From the NCBI GenBank assembly GCA_024640695.1, contig JAHEEM010000002.1:1-48613 (forward strand): a stretch of 48,613 nt of DNA. Reading direction: 5' to 3'. The notes under the pieces are model-generated. The model saw only the letters and a program-made list of their open reading frames with translations, had not been told where the DNA came from and searched no databases. The translations under genes and the position numbers were made by a program. Source of the stretch: Rhodospirillaceae bacterium (GTDB lineage: Bacteria > Pseudomonadota > Gammaproteobacteria > Steroidobacterales > Rariloculaceae). How positions within the stretch are numbered: position 1 is the first letter of the stretch; each line of letters starts with the position of its first letter. Shown one piece after another: positions 1 through 10,942 of this stretch.

Positions 1-237
1 CTGTTCGTAGGCGATCGCGATCGTGCTGTGCGCGGCGGCCAGGCGCGGATTGTACTCCAGAGCCTCCTGCAGATTTGCAAGGGCAATCTCCGGCCGGCCC
101 TGGCGTAGATAGGCAGCCCCGAGGTTCAAATTTGCGATCGCCGCATCCTCGGCAGGCAACCCGCCGTACACAGACGAGGAGGTCGATACGCAGCCCGGAC
201 CGAGGCTCAGCGCCGCTATCGCAATCAAAATTCGCAT
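1..237 (-). CDS. pilF: PilF/PilW-type TPR lipoprotein, N-terminal part, cut by the window edge
   Basis: Only the first 79 codons are present; the frame stays open to base 1. The start ATG (237-235) gives a short hydrophobic leader ending in LGPGC, a plausible lipobox with Cys15 as the lipidated residue. Residues from about 33 onward read as the first TPR helices (AIANLNLGAAYLRQG, then ALANLQEALEYNP). In type IV pilus systems PilF is the outer-membrane lipoprotein pilotin needed for secretin (PilQ) assembly. Position directly after ndk-rlmN matches the conserved ndk-rlmN-pilF-rodZ order, and that is the main reason for this name over a generic TPR lipoprotein. The gap to rlmN is only 8 bases, so cotranscription is likely. 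Confidence 0.8.
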   Translation of the reverse strand, partial: MRILIAIAALSLGPGCVSTSSSVYGGLPAEDAAIANLNLGAAYLRQGRPEIALANLQEALEYNPRLAAAHSTIAIAYEQ

Positions 238-245
238 CGGCTGGC

Positions 246-1364
246 TCACTGATTCGCAACCCTGGCTAGTTTAGCCCCTAAACGCGACCGCGTACGGTCA
301 TCGACTTGCCCGGCCAGCTGCCCGCAAGCCGCCGCGATGTCGCTGCCACGGGTCCGGCGTATTGTAGCGACAACCCCGGCGCTCCACAGCTCACTGACAA
401 ATGCCTCGATGACCTCGTCCCGGGAGCACTCGTAGCGCGTGCCTGGGAACGGGTTGAACGGAATCAGATTGACCTTGGCCGGCCGGCCACGCAGCAACCG
501 GGCCAGCGTGCGCGCGTCTTTGATGCTGTCGTTGACGTCGCGCAGCATCGCGTATTCGAAGGTAATCTGCCGCGATGCGAGACACTCAGCGTAGTCCCAG
601 CATGCATCCAGGAGCTCGGCTATCGGATGACGCCGGTTGATTGGCACGAGCTGATCGCGCAGCGAATCATTGGGCGCATGCAAGGACACGGCAAGCGCCA
701 CGTTGCAGTCCTTCGAGAGCTTGAGAATCTGCGGAACTAAACCAGCGGTGCTGATCGTGACCCGGCGCCGCGACAGCCCGAAGGCTCGGTCGTCGAGGAG
801 CAGCTGCACAACAGGAATAACGTTACGATAGTTGGCCAGCGGCTCGCCCATACCCATGAAAACGACATTCGTCAAAGCTACATCTGGCCCGAGCGCACGC
901 CTGGCAATCAGCACTTGCCCGAGAATCTCGGTGGCGCTCAGATTTCGATTGAAACCTTGCTGTCCCGTCGCGCAGAACGAGCAGTCCATCGCACAGCCGG
1001 CTTGTGAGGAGATGCACAAAGTCGTGCGCTTGGGTTCCGGAATGAACACCGTCTCTACCGCTTGTCCGCCGCCGACATCTATGAGCCACTTGCGAGTTCC
1101 ATCCGCTGATTCTTGCGCGCGGACAACCCCTGGCAAACGCAGCGTCGCAAGCAGTTCGAGCTGCTTACGCAAGCGCAGACTGATATCGGTCATCTGCTGG
1201 AAGTCGAGCGTGTGGCGCTGATAAAGCCAGGCAAGCAGCTGCCGCGCGCGAAACGGCCGCTCTTCCAGGCTACAGAAGAACTCCTCGAGCTCCGCAGCCG
1301 GAAGCCCGATTAAGTTCAGCTTGCCTGAGTCCGCAATGTCCACGCTCAACGCGTTCTGGGGCAA
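246..1364 (-). CDS. rlmN: Dual-specificity 23S rRNA/tRNA adenine-C2 methyltransferase RlmN
   Basis: A 372-residue radical-SAM enzyme that methylates C2 of A2503 in 23S rRNA and A37 of some tRNAs. The radical-SAM cluster motif CAMDCSFC places Cys124, Cys128 and Cys131; the N-terminal accessory domain ([16 protein letters not shown]) and the C-terminal [10 protein letters not shown] segment are typical. Length matches the family. The start is a TTG at 1364 with a GGAG seven bases upstream, inside the end of ndk; a TTG at 1349 that overlaps the ndk stop and a GTG at 1343 are alternatives without a visible ribosome site. The gene overlaps ndk and is probably translationally coupled to it. Confidence 0.95.
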   Translation of the reverse strand: MPQNALSVDIADSGKLNLIGLPAAELEEFFCSLEERPFRARQLLAWLYQRHTLDFQQMTDISLRLRKQLELLATLRLPGVVRAQESADGTRKWLIDVGGGQAVETVFIPEPKRTTLCISSQAGCAMDCSFCATGQQGFNRNLSATEILGQVLIARRALGPDVALTNVVFMGMGEPLANYRNVIPVVQLLLDDRAFGLSRRRVTISTAGLVPQILKLSKDCNVALAVSLHAPNDSLRDQLVPINRRHPIAELLDACWDYAECLASRQITFEYAMLRDVNDSIKDARTLARLLRGRPAKVNLIPFNPFPGTRYECSRDEVIEAFVSELWSAGVVATIRRTRGSDIAAACGQLAGQVDDRTRSRLGAKLARVANQ

Positions 1365-1777
1365 ATCTCCGCTCCGGAAAAAAAGAACGCAATTTCCTGT
1401 GCGGCGGTGTCAGGCCCATCGGAGCCATGCACGACGTTCTCCTCGATCGAGTCGGCGAAGTCGGCGCGTATCGTTCCTGCCGCGGCTTTCTTGGGGTCTG
1501 TTGCGCCCATGAGTTCGCGATTCTTGTTGATCGCGCCCTCGCCTTCGAGCACCTGCACGACCACCGGCCCTGACGTCATGTATCTAACGAGGTCGGCATA
1601 GAACGGTCGTTCTTTATGAACTGCATAAAACTGCTCTGCCTGATCCTGCCGGAGCCGCATCATTCTCGCCGCGACAACTTCAAGGCCCGTCGCCTCGAAA
1701 CGCCGATAAACCTCGCCAATGAGATTCTTCTGGACGCCGTCGGGTTTAATGATCGATAGGGTGCGCTCTGTTGCCAT
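1346..1777 (-). CDS. ndk: Nucleoside diphosphate kinase
   Basis: A 143-residue kinase that moves the gamma phosphate from ATP to NDPs through a phosphohistidine. The N-terminus [15 protein letters not shown] and the active-site segment [12 protein letters not shown] (His117 as phosphohistidine) are diagnostic, and the protein ends in the common EICPRTR. Full length, no anomalies. It lies between iscA and rlmN on the same strand, 37 bases after iscA, as in Pseudomonas and Enterobacteria where ndk-rlmN-pilF follow the ISC locus. Confidence 0.97.
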   Translation of the reverse strand: MATERTLSIIKPDGVQKNLIGEVYRRFEATGLEVVAARMMRLRQDQAEQFYAVHKERPFYADLVRYMTSGPVVVQVLEGEGAINKNRELMGATDPKKAAAGTIRADFADSIEENVVHGSDGPDTAAQEIAFFFSGAEICPRTR

Positions 1778-1814
1778 TTTTTGTCCTTAAGCTAATCAAA
1801 CACTAATCCGAGAC

Positions 1815-2138
1815 TCACACGCTGAAGCTCTCGCCACAGCCGCATTCGCCTTTGACATTCGGGTTGCGAAACTTGAACGCCTCGTTGAGGCCCTGTTTCA
1901 CGAAATCGACCTCGGTACCGTCGATGAGTTTCAAGCTGTCTTGATCGACGATAACTCTGACTCCTTGGGCCTCGAACACGGCATCGTCGACGGTTACCGA
2001 ATCCGCGTAATCGATGACATACGCGTAGCCGGAACAGCCCGTTTTCTTGATGCCTACACGCAGCCCGAGCCCGCGCCCGCGCTGCTTTAGAAAGTCGCGC
2101 ACGCGATGAGCTGCGCTCTCTGTCAGTGACACTGCCAT
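1815..2138 (-). CDS. iscA: A-type iron-sulfur carrier protein IscA
   Basis: A 107-residue A-type carrier that receives and delivers Fe-S clusters or iron. The three conserved cysteines fall at 35 (TGCSGY), 99 and 101 (GECGCGES), the same numbering as E. coli IscA. The start ATG is at 2138. It follows the IscU-like gene by 44 bases and precedes ndk, so it is the last gene of the reduced ISC set here. ErpA and SufA share these motifs; the location next to a cysteine desulfurase and an IscU-like gene argues for IscA. Confidence 0.9.
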   Translation of the reverse strand: MAVSLTESAAHRVRDFLKQRGRGLGLRVGIKKTGCSGYAYVIDYADSVTVDDAVFEAQGVRVIVDQDSLKLIDGTEVDFVKQGLNEAFKFRNPNVKGECGCGESFSV

Positions 2139-2182
2139 CTAGTCGTCCCAACCTGCTTTCAAACCAGGCCTCATAACCATTA

Positions 2183-2557
2183 TCAACCAGCTGAGTCCGC
2201 GGCCCGAAGACAATCAGCGAGCGCGTCCTCGAGCACGAGCAGCTTACCGAGCTTCTCGGTAGGCACGCCGAGAGCCGCGCGTACCGCTTGCGCAAACGGA
2301 TCGCCGAGAGCCTCTGCCGACTGTCCTTCGAGATGCTCGGCGATCCAGTCCGCGGCCGCTACGAAATGCGGACACCCGTAAGCTTCGAATCTCGCAGAGC
2401 GAATCGTGCGACCCGTCAATTCGACCTCGAAACGGGCCCAAACGTTCAGGGTTCTGTCCTCGGCCTCAGCGCTCACTAGCTCGCCGCTCGCCGCACGCAG
2501 CGACCCGCAGCGCGACGGCAAGCACAGGCGCCGCAGAACCTCGGGGCTGTATTCCAT
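2183..2557 (-). CDS. IscU/NifU-like scaffold protein with most cluster ligands missing
   Basis: A 124-residue protein whose layout follows IscU: an N-terminal YSPEVLRRLCLPSRCGSL stretch in place of the usual HY-NPRNVG, a central ARFEAYGCPHFVAAADW segment matching the RFKTYGCGSAIASS region of IscU, and a C-terminal EKLGKLLVLEDAL helix where IscU has KIHCSILAEDA. Of the three IscU cluster cysteines only the middle one (Cys62) survives. The ACGD motif (first Cys and the key Asp) and the third Cys are gone; Cys12 and Cys17 lie in an unusual N-terminal position. It sits between the cysteine desulfurase and iscA. Whether it still builds clusters cannot be judged from sequence; it may instead modulate the desulfurase. 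Confidence 0.75.
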   Translation of the reverse strand: MEYSPEVLRRLCLPSRCGSLRAASGELVSAEAEDRTLNVWARFEVELTGRTIRSARFEAYGCPHFVAAADWIAEHLEGQSAEALGDPFAQAVRAALGVPTEKLGKLLVLEDALADCLRAADSAG

Positions 2558-2598
2558 TGCGAACTCAGTAGTTTAGCGTAAACGGGGACGGCACAGTA

Positions 2599-3768
2599 TC
2601 AGCTCGTGCACCACTGGGGCGCGCTCGGCGCCAGGGACCGCAGCTGGGCCACCGCAGCCGCAACGCGGCCGGTGACATAATCGACCTCCTCGGCGGTCGT
2701 GTATCGCCCCACACTGAACCGCACCGAGCTGTCGGCGAGCGCATCGCTAAGCCCCATGGCACTGAGGACATGCGAGGACTCGAGGCTAGCCGCATTGCAT
2801 GCCGAACCAGCCGACACGGCAATCTCATCGATCGCAAGCCGCAGGCTCTCACCGCTGACCCCCGGGAAGGTGACGTTGAGCACATGCGGCGCGCTGCGGA
2901 CTGCGCAGCCGTTCCGACGCGCACCGCCAATCGTCGCCAGGCGGCTCCAAAGGCGTTCCTTGAGCGCACGGAGCTGGGGCCCTTCGGCGTCGGGATCGGC
3001 AAGCGCATACGCCGTACCCATGCCGACGATCTGATGGACGGCTAGCGTGCCGGGCCGCAGACCGCGCTCCTGGTCCCCGCCGAAGAGGATCGGCTCGAGC
3101 GACACCCCAGGCCGTATGTATAAGGCTCCGACGCCTTTCGGCCCATACACCTTATGCGCAGTGAGAGAGATCAGGTCGACCGGCCAGTCGGACGCAGGCA
3201 CGACGACTTTCCCAACGCTCTGCGCAGCGTCGACGTGAAACAGCACGCCGCGCGCCCGGCATCTTTCGCCGAGCGCAGGGATATCCTGAACAACGCCGGT
3301 TTCGTTGTTGACGTGCATGATGGACACGAGGGTCGTCGCCTCCGTCAGCGCCGCGTCGAGTGCCGCGGGGTCGATGAGCCCGTCGGCGTCGCAGCCGAGA
3401 TAACTGACCTCGAACCCGCGCCGCTGCAACGCCGCCGCCGTATCGAGCACGGCCTTATGTTCCGTTCGCGACGTGATCAGATGCCGGCCGTGATCGCGAT
3501 TTGCCCGCATGGCGCCTTGCAGCGCCAGGTTGTCGGCTTCGGTTGCCCCTGACGTGAATACGACCGACTCCGCAGCTGCGCCGATGCGCTGTGCGACCTT
3601 GACCCGCGCAGCCTCGACGAGACACGCTGCCGCCCGGCCGAACCGGTGCACTGACGATGGATTCGCAAAATCACTGTCGTGCTGTAGGCATGCCGACATC
3701 GCGTGCGCCACTGCAGCATCGACGGGCGTCGTTGCCGCATAGTCGAGATAGATTTCACGCGAGGCCAT
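2599..3768 (-). CDS. iscS: Cysteine desulfurase, IscS/NifS family
   Basis: A 389-residue PLP enzyme that removes sulfur from L-cysteine as a persulfide for Fe-S clusters and thiolated tRNA. The N-terminus reads IYLDYAATTPVD; the PLP lysine is in LTAHKVYGPKG; the persulfide loop is SAGSACNAASLESSHVL, very close to the group I IscS loop. The ATG at 3768 overlaps the last base of the trmJ stop codon (TGATG), so coupling is likely. The C-terminus (SLAPSAPQWCTS) lacks the typical acidic IscS tail that contacts IscU. IscR, the usual regulator, is not encoded nearby. Confidence 0.9.
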   Translation of the reverse strand: MASREIYLDYAATTPVDAAVAHAMSACLQHDSDFANPSSVHRFGRAAACLVEAARVKVAQRIGAAAESVVFTSGATEADNLALQGAMRANRDHGRHLITSRTEHKAVLDTAAALQRRGFEVSYLGCDADGLIDPAALDAALTEATTLVSIMHVNNETGVVQDIPALGERCRARGVLFHVDAAQSVGKVVVPASDWPVDLISLTAHKVYGPKGVGALYIRPGVSLEPILFGGDQERGLRPGTLAVHQIVGMGTAYALADPDAEGPQLRALKERLWSRLATIGGARRNGCAVRSAPHVLNVTFPGVSGESLRLAIDEIAVSAGSACNAASLESSHVLSAMGLSDALADSSVRFSVGRYTTAEEVDYVTGRVAAAVAQLRSLAPSAPQWCTS

Positions 3769-4526
3769 CAACGCCGCCCGCCGGCAGGCTTGTCCGGATC
3801 GACCGCCGCAAGGATACCTCGCAAAATGTTGATCTCAGTCTGATCCAGGCGCGCCCGATTGAATAGCCTTCGAAGCCTGAGCTTGAGCTGCCGCGGCTGG
3901 TCCGGATTCAGGAAGCCGGACCGGAACATGACCTGCTCGAGGTGCACATGGAAGGCCTCGAGCTCATCGGCCGTGGCCAGGGGCGCCTCACGATCCTCGT
4001 CAACAGCTGCCGTCCCGGCGGCCAGGGAGCCTGGGTGCGCCATACGCAGCTCATAGCAGATAACTTGCACGGCCATGGCCAGATTCAGCGACGAGTACGC
4101 TGGATTCGCCGGAATATGCACAAGCTCATGGCAACGCGCCAGATCGTCGTTGGTAAGCCCGGAGTGCTCCGGTCCGAAAACTACAGCGACGGGTCCTGCC
4201 GGCAAGTGCTCCCAAAGCCGCTGCGCACAAGTGCGCGGCTCGGTCGTCGGCCACTGAAGGCTCCTGAGCCTTGCGCTCGCGCCGACGACGTACGCGCAAT
4301 CGCTGATCGCTTCCGCGAGCGTGGTGACCGTTCGAGCGGCCGCAAGCAGATCGTCGGCACCGGCTGCGCGCGCCGTTGCAGCCGCGCTGGGAAACTCTTT
4401 TGGCGCCACGAGGACGAGCTCGCTGACGCCCATGGTTTTCATTGCGCGCGCGCTCGCGCCGATATTCCCGGGGTGGGAGGTCTCGGTTAGAACGATACGG
4501 ATCGGTATCTCGAGGGGCTCTTGCAT
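3768..4526 (-). CDS. trmJ: tRNA (cytidine/uridine-2'-O-)-methyltransferase TrmJ
   Basis: A 252-residue SPOUT-class methyltransferase that modifies ribose 2'-O at position 32 of tRNA. Motifs: RIVLTETSHPGNIGASARAM at the N-terminus, VVFGPEHSGLTNDDL (SAM knot) and IPANPAYSSLNLAMAVQ (motif 3). A longer reading from a TTG at 4562 exists, but the ATG at 4526 gives the family length (E. coli 246) and the usual MxxIRIV start. It is divergent from suhB across about 107 bases and is the first gene of the run to iscA, as in E. coli and Pseudomonas where trmJ precedes isc. Confidence 0.93.
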   Translation of the reverse strand: MQEPLEIPIRIVLTETSHPGNIGASARAMKTMGVSELVLVAPKEFPSAAATARAAGADDLLAAARTVTTLAEAISDCAYVVGASARLRSLQWPTTEPRTCAQRLWEHLPAGPVAVVFGPEHSGLTNDDLARCHELVHIPANPAYSSLNLAMAVQVICYELRMAHPGSLAAGTAAVDEDREAPLATADELEAFHVHLEQVMFRSGFLNPDQPRQLKLRLRRLFNRARLDQTEINILRGILAAVDPDKPAGGRR

Positions 4527-4633
4527 CAGCGTGTGCGCAGTAGCGACATTTGTCGGTGCCAAGCGTGTATTCTACCCGTCCCCGGCAGGACGGCCTGCCA
4601 AGCATGCAGCAAGAAAGCGGATAGCGAAACCAC

Positions 4634-5428
4634 ATGCACCCAATGATCAATATCGCGGTGCGGGCCGCCAGGCGGGCGGGCGACGTGATGATTCGGCAGA
4701 TGAATCAGCTGGAGTCGCTCGAGGTGACGGAGAAGGGTCGCAACGAGTTCGTCACCGAGGTCGATCACCGCGCAGAACAAGCAATCGTAGAAATCATCCA
4801 TGAGTATTACCCCGATCACGCGATCTTGGCCGAGGAACGCGGCCAGCAAGGTCAGCATGAGTACGAGTGGATTATCGACCCTCTCGATGGGACGACCAAC
4901 TACATCCACGGATTTCCGGTGTTTTCCGTATCCATCGCGGTCAGGCTAAAAGATCAGATCGAGCACGGCGTCGTGTATGACCCGCTTCGTCAGGAAATAT
5001 TCACAGCCAGCCGCGGACAGGGTGCACAACTCGATGGCCGGCGTATCCGCGTGAGCCGCCGCCTCCGCTTGCAGGAATCGCTGGTTGCCACGGGCTTCCC
5101 GTATCGGCTCGGCAAGGACAACGTCGACGGGTATCTGCAGATGCTCAAGGCCGTGATGAACGAAAGCGCAGGCATCCGGCGCCCCGGCTCTGCGGCGCTC
5201 GACCTCAGTTATGTCGCTGCGGGACGCGTCGATGGCTTCTGGGAGCTCGGCCTGAATATCTGGGATATCGCTGCCGGGGCCCTGCTGATTCGCGAGGCCG
5301 GCGGACGTATCAGTGACTTCGAGGGCGGCGACGGCTTTCTCGACAGCGGCAATGTCGTCGCGGGCAGCCCGAAGATTTACGCCGCCTTATCGAAGCTGCT
5401 CGCACCGATCGCCCGATCCATGGGCTGA
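4634..5428 (+). CDS. suhB: Inositol-1-monophosphatase family protein SuhB
   Basis: A 264-residue Mg-dependent phosphatase. In enterobacteria SuhB hydrolyses inositol-1-phosphate and also takes part in rRNA antitermination complexes. The metal-site motifs are visible: EERG around residues 67-70, the DPLDGTTN block at 82-89 and the C-terminal NIWDIAAGALLIREAGG. The N-terminus MHPMINIAVRAAR is almost the canonical SuhB start. It is transcribed away from trmJ and converges on secF with a 29-base gap, a neighbourhood conserved in Pseudomonas. Confidence 0.94.
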   Translation: MHPMINIAVRAARRAGDVMIRQMNQLESLEVTEKGRNEFVTEVDHRAEQAIVEIIHEYYPDHAILAEERGQQGQHEYEWIIDPLDGTTNYIHGFPVFSVSIAVRLKDQIEHGVVYDPLRQEIFTASRGQGAQLDGRRIRVSRRLRLQESLVATGFPYRLGKDNVDGYLQMLKAVMNESAGIRRPGSAALDLSYVAAGRVDGFWELGLNIWDIAAGALLIREAGGRISDFEGGDGFLDSGNVVAGSPKIYAALSKLLAPIARSMG

Positions 5429-5457
5429 AACGAAACGCCCGCGCCGCGGCGCGCGAC

Positions 5458-6387
5458 TCATGGCAGCGAGTCGACTTCCTCGCGCTTCGGCGGTATCAGA
5501 TCGGCTGGTGAGACATCGAGCGCAAGCGCAAGCGCGCTTGCGATATAGGTCGACGAATAGGTTCCCACGAGAATACCGACGATCAGCGCGAGAGCGAAAC
5601 CCGAGACGCTCTCGCCGCCAAGCACGAACAACGAAACCAACACGAGCACTGTCGTCACCGCCGTGATCAACGTTCGAGCGAGCATCTGGTTGATTGATGA
5701 GTTGATAATCTCCACCGGCGTGCCACGACGCATGAGCCGGAAGTTTTCACGAATGCGATCGAAAACGACGATTGTATCGTTCAAGGAGTAGCCGATCGTC
5801 GCGAGAATGGCCGCGAGGATCGTCAAATCAAAACCGAAACCGAAGATAGAGAAAAACCCCATCAGAATGATCACATCGTGCACGAGGGCAGCGATAGCGC
5901 CAGCTGCAAACTTCCAGCGGAACCGCAACATCACGTAGATGAAAATCAGAATTAGCGCGATCAGCATCGCGAGGCTACCCTGCTCCGTAAGGTCTTGACC
6001 CACCTGTGGCCCAACGAACTCGATGCGGCGCAGCTCCACAGTGGGGTCGCGTGCCTCCAGCGCGCTCAATACGCGGTCGCGAATCTGGCCGCCATCCTGG
6101 CCTTCCTGGGGGGCGAGTCTAATCAGCGCCTCGCTGACCGTACCGAAATTCTGCACCAGCGGCGCGGCGAAGCCCGCTTCCGTCAGCGCGTTGCGGATAT
6201 CGGCGAGATCCGCCGCCTCCGCGTAGGCCACCTCGAGCAGCACGCCACCCGTAAAGTCGATGCCAAGGTTGAGCCCTCGCGTGAAGATCGACACGAGTGA
6301 AACAACAATCAGCACAGCCGACAGGATCTCGGCCAGCCGCCGCTTCCCCATGAAATCGAAGTTGGGCGCCTGATTGAATACGCTCAT
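5458..6387 (-). CDS. secF: Protein translocase subunit SecF
   Basis: A 309-residue inner-membrane protein that forms SecDF with SecD and uses the proton gradient to help SecYEG export. It has an N-terminal TM helix (LAEILSAVLIVVSLVSIF), the family motif NLGIDFTGGVLLEV, a periplasmic domain, and five further TM helices including the GYSLNDTIVVFDRIREN signature. The ATG at 6387 overlaps the secD stop by four bases (ATGA), which supports coupling. Length is normal. Confidence 0.97.
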   Translation of the reverse strand: MSVFNQAPNFDFMGKRRLAEILSAVLIVVSLVSIFTRGLNLGIDFTGGVLLEVAYAEAADLADIRNALTEAGFAAPLVQNFGTVSEALIRLAPQEGQDGGQIRDRVLSALEARDPTVELRRIEFVGPQVGQDLTEQGSLAMLIALILIFIYVMLRFRWKFAAGAIAALVHDVIILMGFFSIFGFGFDLTILAAILATIGYSLNDTIVVFDRIRENFRLMRRGTPVEIINSSINQMLARTLITAVTTVLVLVSLFVLGGESVSGFALALIVGILVGTYSSTYIASALALALDVSPADLIPPKREEVDSLP

Positions 6388-8246
6388 GCTGGTGCGGCCT
6401 GCCCACCGATCGACAACTTGCGCACCTGCCGGTAGCCATAGATGAAGTTGACGATGGCGCGCGTCCCGATAATCGCCGTGAACATGGAAGTGATGATTCC
6501 GAGGGTCAGCGTGACCGCAAAGCCTTTAATCGGGCCGGTGCCAAAGGCAAACAGCACCATCGCGGCAATCAAGGTCGTAATGTTGGCGTCGGCGATCGTA
6601 GAGAAAGCCTTGTCGTAGCCCGCTCGAATGCTGGCCTGCGGCGAGTTCCCGTTACGCAGCTCTTCACGAATGCGCTCGAAAATCAGCACATTCGCATCCA
6701 CGGCCATACCGACCGTCAGCACGATGCCCGCAATGCCCGGCAGCGTCAGCGAGGCCTGCAGTAGCGATAATAGAGCGATGATAAGCACCAGGTTCGCAAG
6801 CAGCGCCGCATTCGCGATCATTCCGAATACACGGTAGTAAACCGCCATGAAGATCACGACGAGGAGAAATCCGATAATCACGGCCTGGCGGCCTCGCTCG
6901 ATGTTGTCCTGGCCCAAGCTGGGGCCGATCGTGCGCTCCTCGACCTTGACGATCGGCGTCGCCAGCGCGCCGGCGCGCAGCAGCAGCGCCAGGTCCTGGC
7001 CCTCGAACGGCGAGATACCAGTGATCTCGAAGTTGCTGGAGAATACGCCACGAATCGTCGCGACGCTGATTACCGTTTCTTCCCGGTTCGTCCGCAGAAC
7101 CTGCTCACCGTTCCGCTCGACAACCTCCGGCTTCTCTTCTATGTACAGCACCGCCATCGGGCGGTTCAAGTTCGCTTGGGTTGTCTCGAGCATGCGGCTC
7201 GCGCCCTGATTGTTCAGTCGTACGCGGACTGCCGGCTGCCCTTGCATATACTGGAACGTCGCATCGACCAGCTGATCACCCGAGACGATCACGTCCCTGC
7301 GCAGCAGCTGAGGAGTTCCACTCTTGTCGTGACGCAGAATCGAGTTTAGCGGCGCACGCCCGCGCCGTTCGGCGTCGAACGCATCGTTCTCGGTGTCGAC
7401 GAGCCGAAACTCGAGCGTCGCAGTCGCACCGAGGATACGCTCCGCCTGGGACGGGTCTTGCACGCCCGGCAGCTGCACGACGATCCGGTCCAGACCCTGA
7501 CGCTGCACGACGGGCTCGGCAACGCCGAGCTCGTTGACGCGGTTACGCAACGTAATCGTGTTCTGCTGGATCGCAAAGTTCTGCCGTTCGGTGATCTGAA
7601 TCGGCGCCAGCTCGATCCTAAAGCCCGGATCACCCTCGAAGTTGGCAGAACTCACCAAAAGCAACGGGTCGAGCGCGCGAACGATATCCTCCGCCGCATC
7701 GAGCTGCTCGCGATCGACGATCGGCACCTCGATACGGTTGCCGTTCACATTGACGCGGTTACGAATTCCCGCTTCGCGCAGATCTGCGCGCAGATCCGAC
7801 TCGTAGGTCTGCAGATACTGGCGCAGAGCCGTTTCCAGATCGACCTGATAAAGGAAATGCACACCCCCGCGCAGATCCAGTCCGAGGCTCATCGGCCGCA
7901 GCCCGAGCATGCGGAAGATCTGCGGTGTGCGCGGCGCCAGGGTCAAGGCAACGACATGGAATGGCAACTCCTCGCCGATTGCGGCGCTGCCCCTGAGCTG
8001 TGAGTCGACGTCCGGAAACCGAACGAGCGCCGCGCTGCCCTCGGCAGCGGCACCGTTGTACGCTATACCCGCGTTGTCGAGTGTCGCAGTGATCGTCCCG
8101 ATCGTAGCCTCAGACAGCGGGCTGCCGTCCTCGCGAGTAATCTGCAGCGCTGGGTCGTCACCGAAGAGATTAGGCGCAGCGATAATCGCGCCAATCAGGA
8201 TCACCCCGATGACGAGAATGTTCTTCCAAAACGGATAGCGGTTCAT
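6384..8246 (-). CDS. secD: Protein translocase subunit SecD
   Basis: A 620-residue inner-membrane SecDF partner. Features: N-terminal TM (WKNILVIGVILIGAIIAAPN), the motif MSLGLDLRGGVHFLYQVD, a large periplasmic region (about residues 115-440) with P1 and head domains, then the C-terminal TM bundle with the GMAVDANVLIFERIREE signature. It lies between yajC and secF with short gaps, the standard yajC-secD-secF order. No anomaly was seen. Confidence 0.97.
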   Translation of the reverse strand: MNRYPFWKNILVIGVILIGAIIAAPNLFGDDPALQITREDGSPLSEATIGTITATLDNAGIAYNGAAAEGSAALVRFPDVDSQLRGSAAIGEELPFHVVALTLAPRTPQIFRMLGLRPMSLGLDLRGGVHFLYQVDLETALRQYLQTYESDLRADLREAGIRNRVNVNGNRIEVPIVDREQLDAAEDIVRALDPLLLVSSANFEGDPGFRIELAPIQITERQNFAIQQNTITLRNRVNELGVAEPVVQRQGLDRIVVQLPGVQDPSQAERILGATATLEFRLVDTENDAFDAERRGRAPLNSILRHDKSGTPQLLRRDVIVSGDQLVDATFQYMQGQPAVRVRLNNQGASRMLETTQANLNRPMAVLYIEEKPEVVERNGEQVLRTNREETVISVATIRGVFSSNFEITGISPFEGQDLALLLRAGALATPIVKVEERTIGPSLGQDNIERGRQAVIIGFLLVVIFMAVYYRVFGMIANAALLANLVLIIALLSLLQASLTLPGIAGIVLTVGMAVDANVLIFERIREELRNGNSPQASIRAGYDKAFSTIADANITTLIAAMVLFAFGTGPIKGFAVTLTLGIITSMFTAIIGTRAIVNFIYGYRQVRKLSIGGQAAPA

Positions 8247-8262
8247 GCCTAGCTGCCGGGGA

Positions 8263-8589
8263 TTACTTCGCGCTCTTTATAGTGTCTTTAGGCATCAGCG
8301 CGGCAACCGTTTGTCTCTGCACCTTCAGCGACACGCCGTTAGCAACCTCGACGGTCACCCAGAGCTCACCGACATCCGTGACTTTGCCGAGAACGCCACC
8401 ACCGGTGACGACCTCCTGGCCGACCTCTAGGGACTCGACCATCTGACGATGTTCTTTTTGGCGTTTTTGCTGCGGGCGAATCAGCAGAAAATAGAACAGT
8501 ACGAAGATGATGACCAAAGGCAGGAAGCTCATGATCGGGTCGCCTTGCGCGCCCGCCTGCGCCCAGGCTGGTGTGATGAGATAGTCCAT
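8263..8589 (-). CDS. yajC: Sec translocon accessory protein YajC
   Basis: A 108-residue single-TM protein that associates with SecDF. The TM helix spans about residues 20-38 (FLPLVIIFVLFYFLLIRP), followed by the basic QQKRQKEHRQM segment and the conserved TGGGVLGKVTDV region. It starts 130 bases downstream of tgt and ends 16 bases before secD on the same strand, so queA-tgt-yajC-secDF may be one long transcription unit. Confidence 0.95.
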   Translation of the reverse strand: MDYLITPAWAQAGAQGDPIMSFLPLVIIFVLFYFLLIRPQQKRQKEHRQMVESLEVGQEVVTGGGVLGKVTDVGELWVTVEVANGVSLKVQRQTVAALMPKDTIKSAK

Positions 8590-8719
8590 ATCGATGACTG
8601 CGTGTGCTTCGTGTGAGAAGGATCAGCTGGATATTATGGCATAGGTTAGAGATCGCCACTCAAGATCTCCGTCGGGAATCTCTGTGGAGTACGGCCGCGC
8701 CGGCCGCCTGCCGAGGCGC

Positions 8720-10868
<2,149 letters not shown>

Positions 10869-10890
10869 GGCAGCGGGATTCTAACCCGCC

Positions 10891-10916
10891 AAAAAAAACC
10901 GGCCACGAGGGCCGGT
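10891..10916 (-). terminator. Rho-independent terminator after the PDZ gene
   Basis: On the minus strand a perfect seven-pair GC-rich stem (ACCGGCC / GGCCGGT, loop CTCGT) is followed directly by eight T residues. It lies 27 bases past the stop of the PDZ gene and closes the sigma/anti-sigma/PDZ unit just before queA. Confidence 0.85.
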
Positions 10917-10942
10917 AAAAAGCTGCCTTGGGGGAGGCATAG

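Noticed and set aside
4566..4580. TAGAAT upstream of trmJ as a -10 box
   Set aside because: The only TTGGCA upstream is about 21 bases away, too far for a standard sigma-70 promoter; left uncalled.
5440..5453. CGCGCCGCGGCGCG palindrome between suhB and secF
   Set aside because: No loop and no T run on either side; not a convincing bidirectional terminator.
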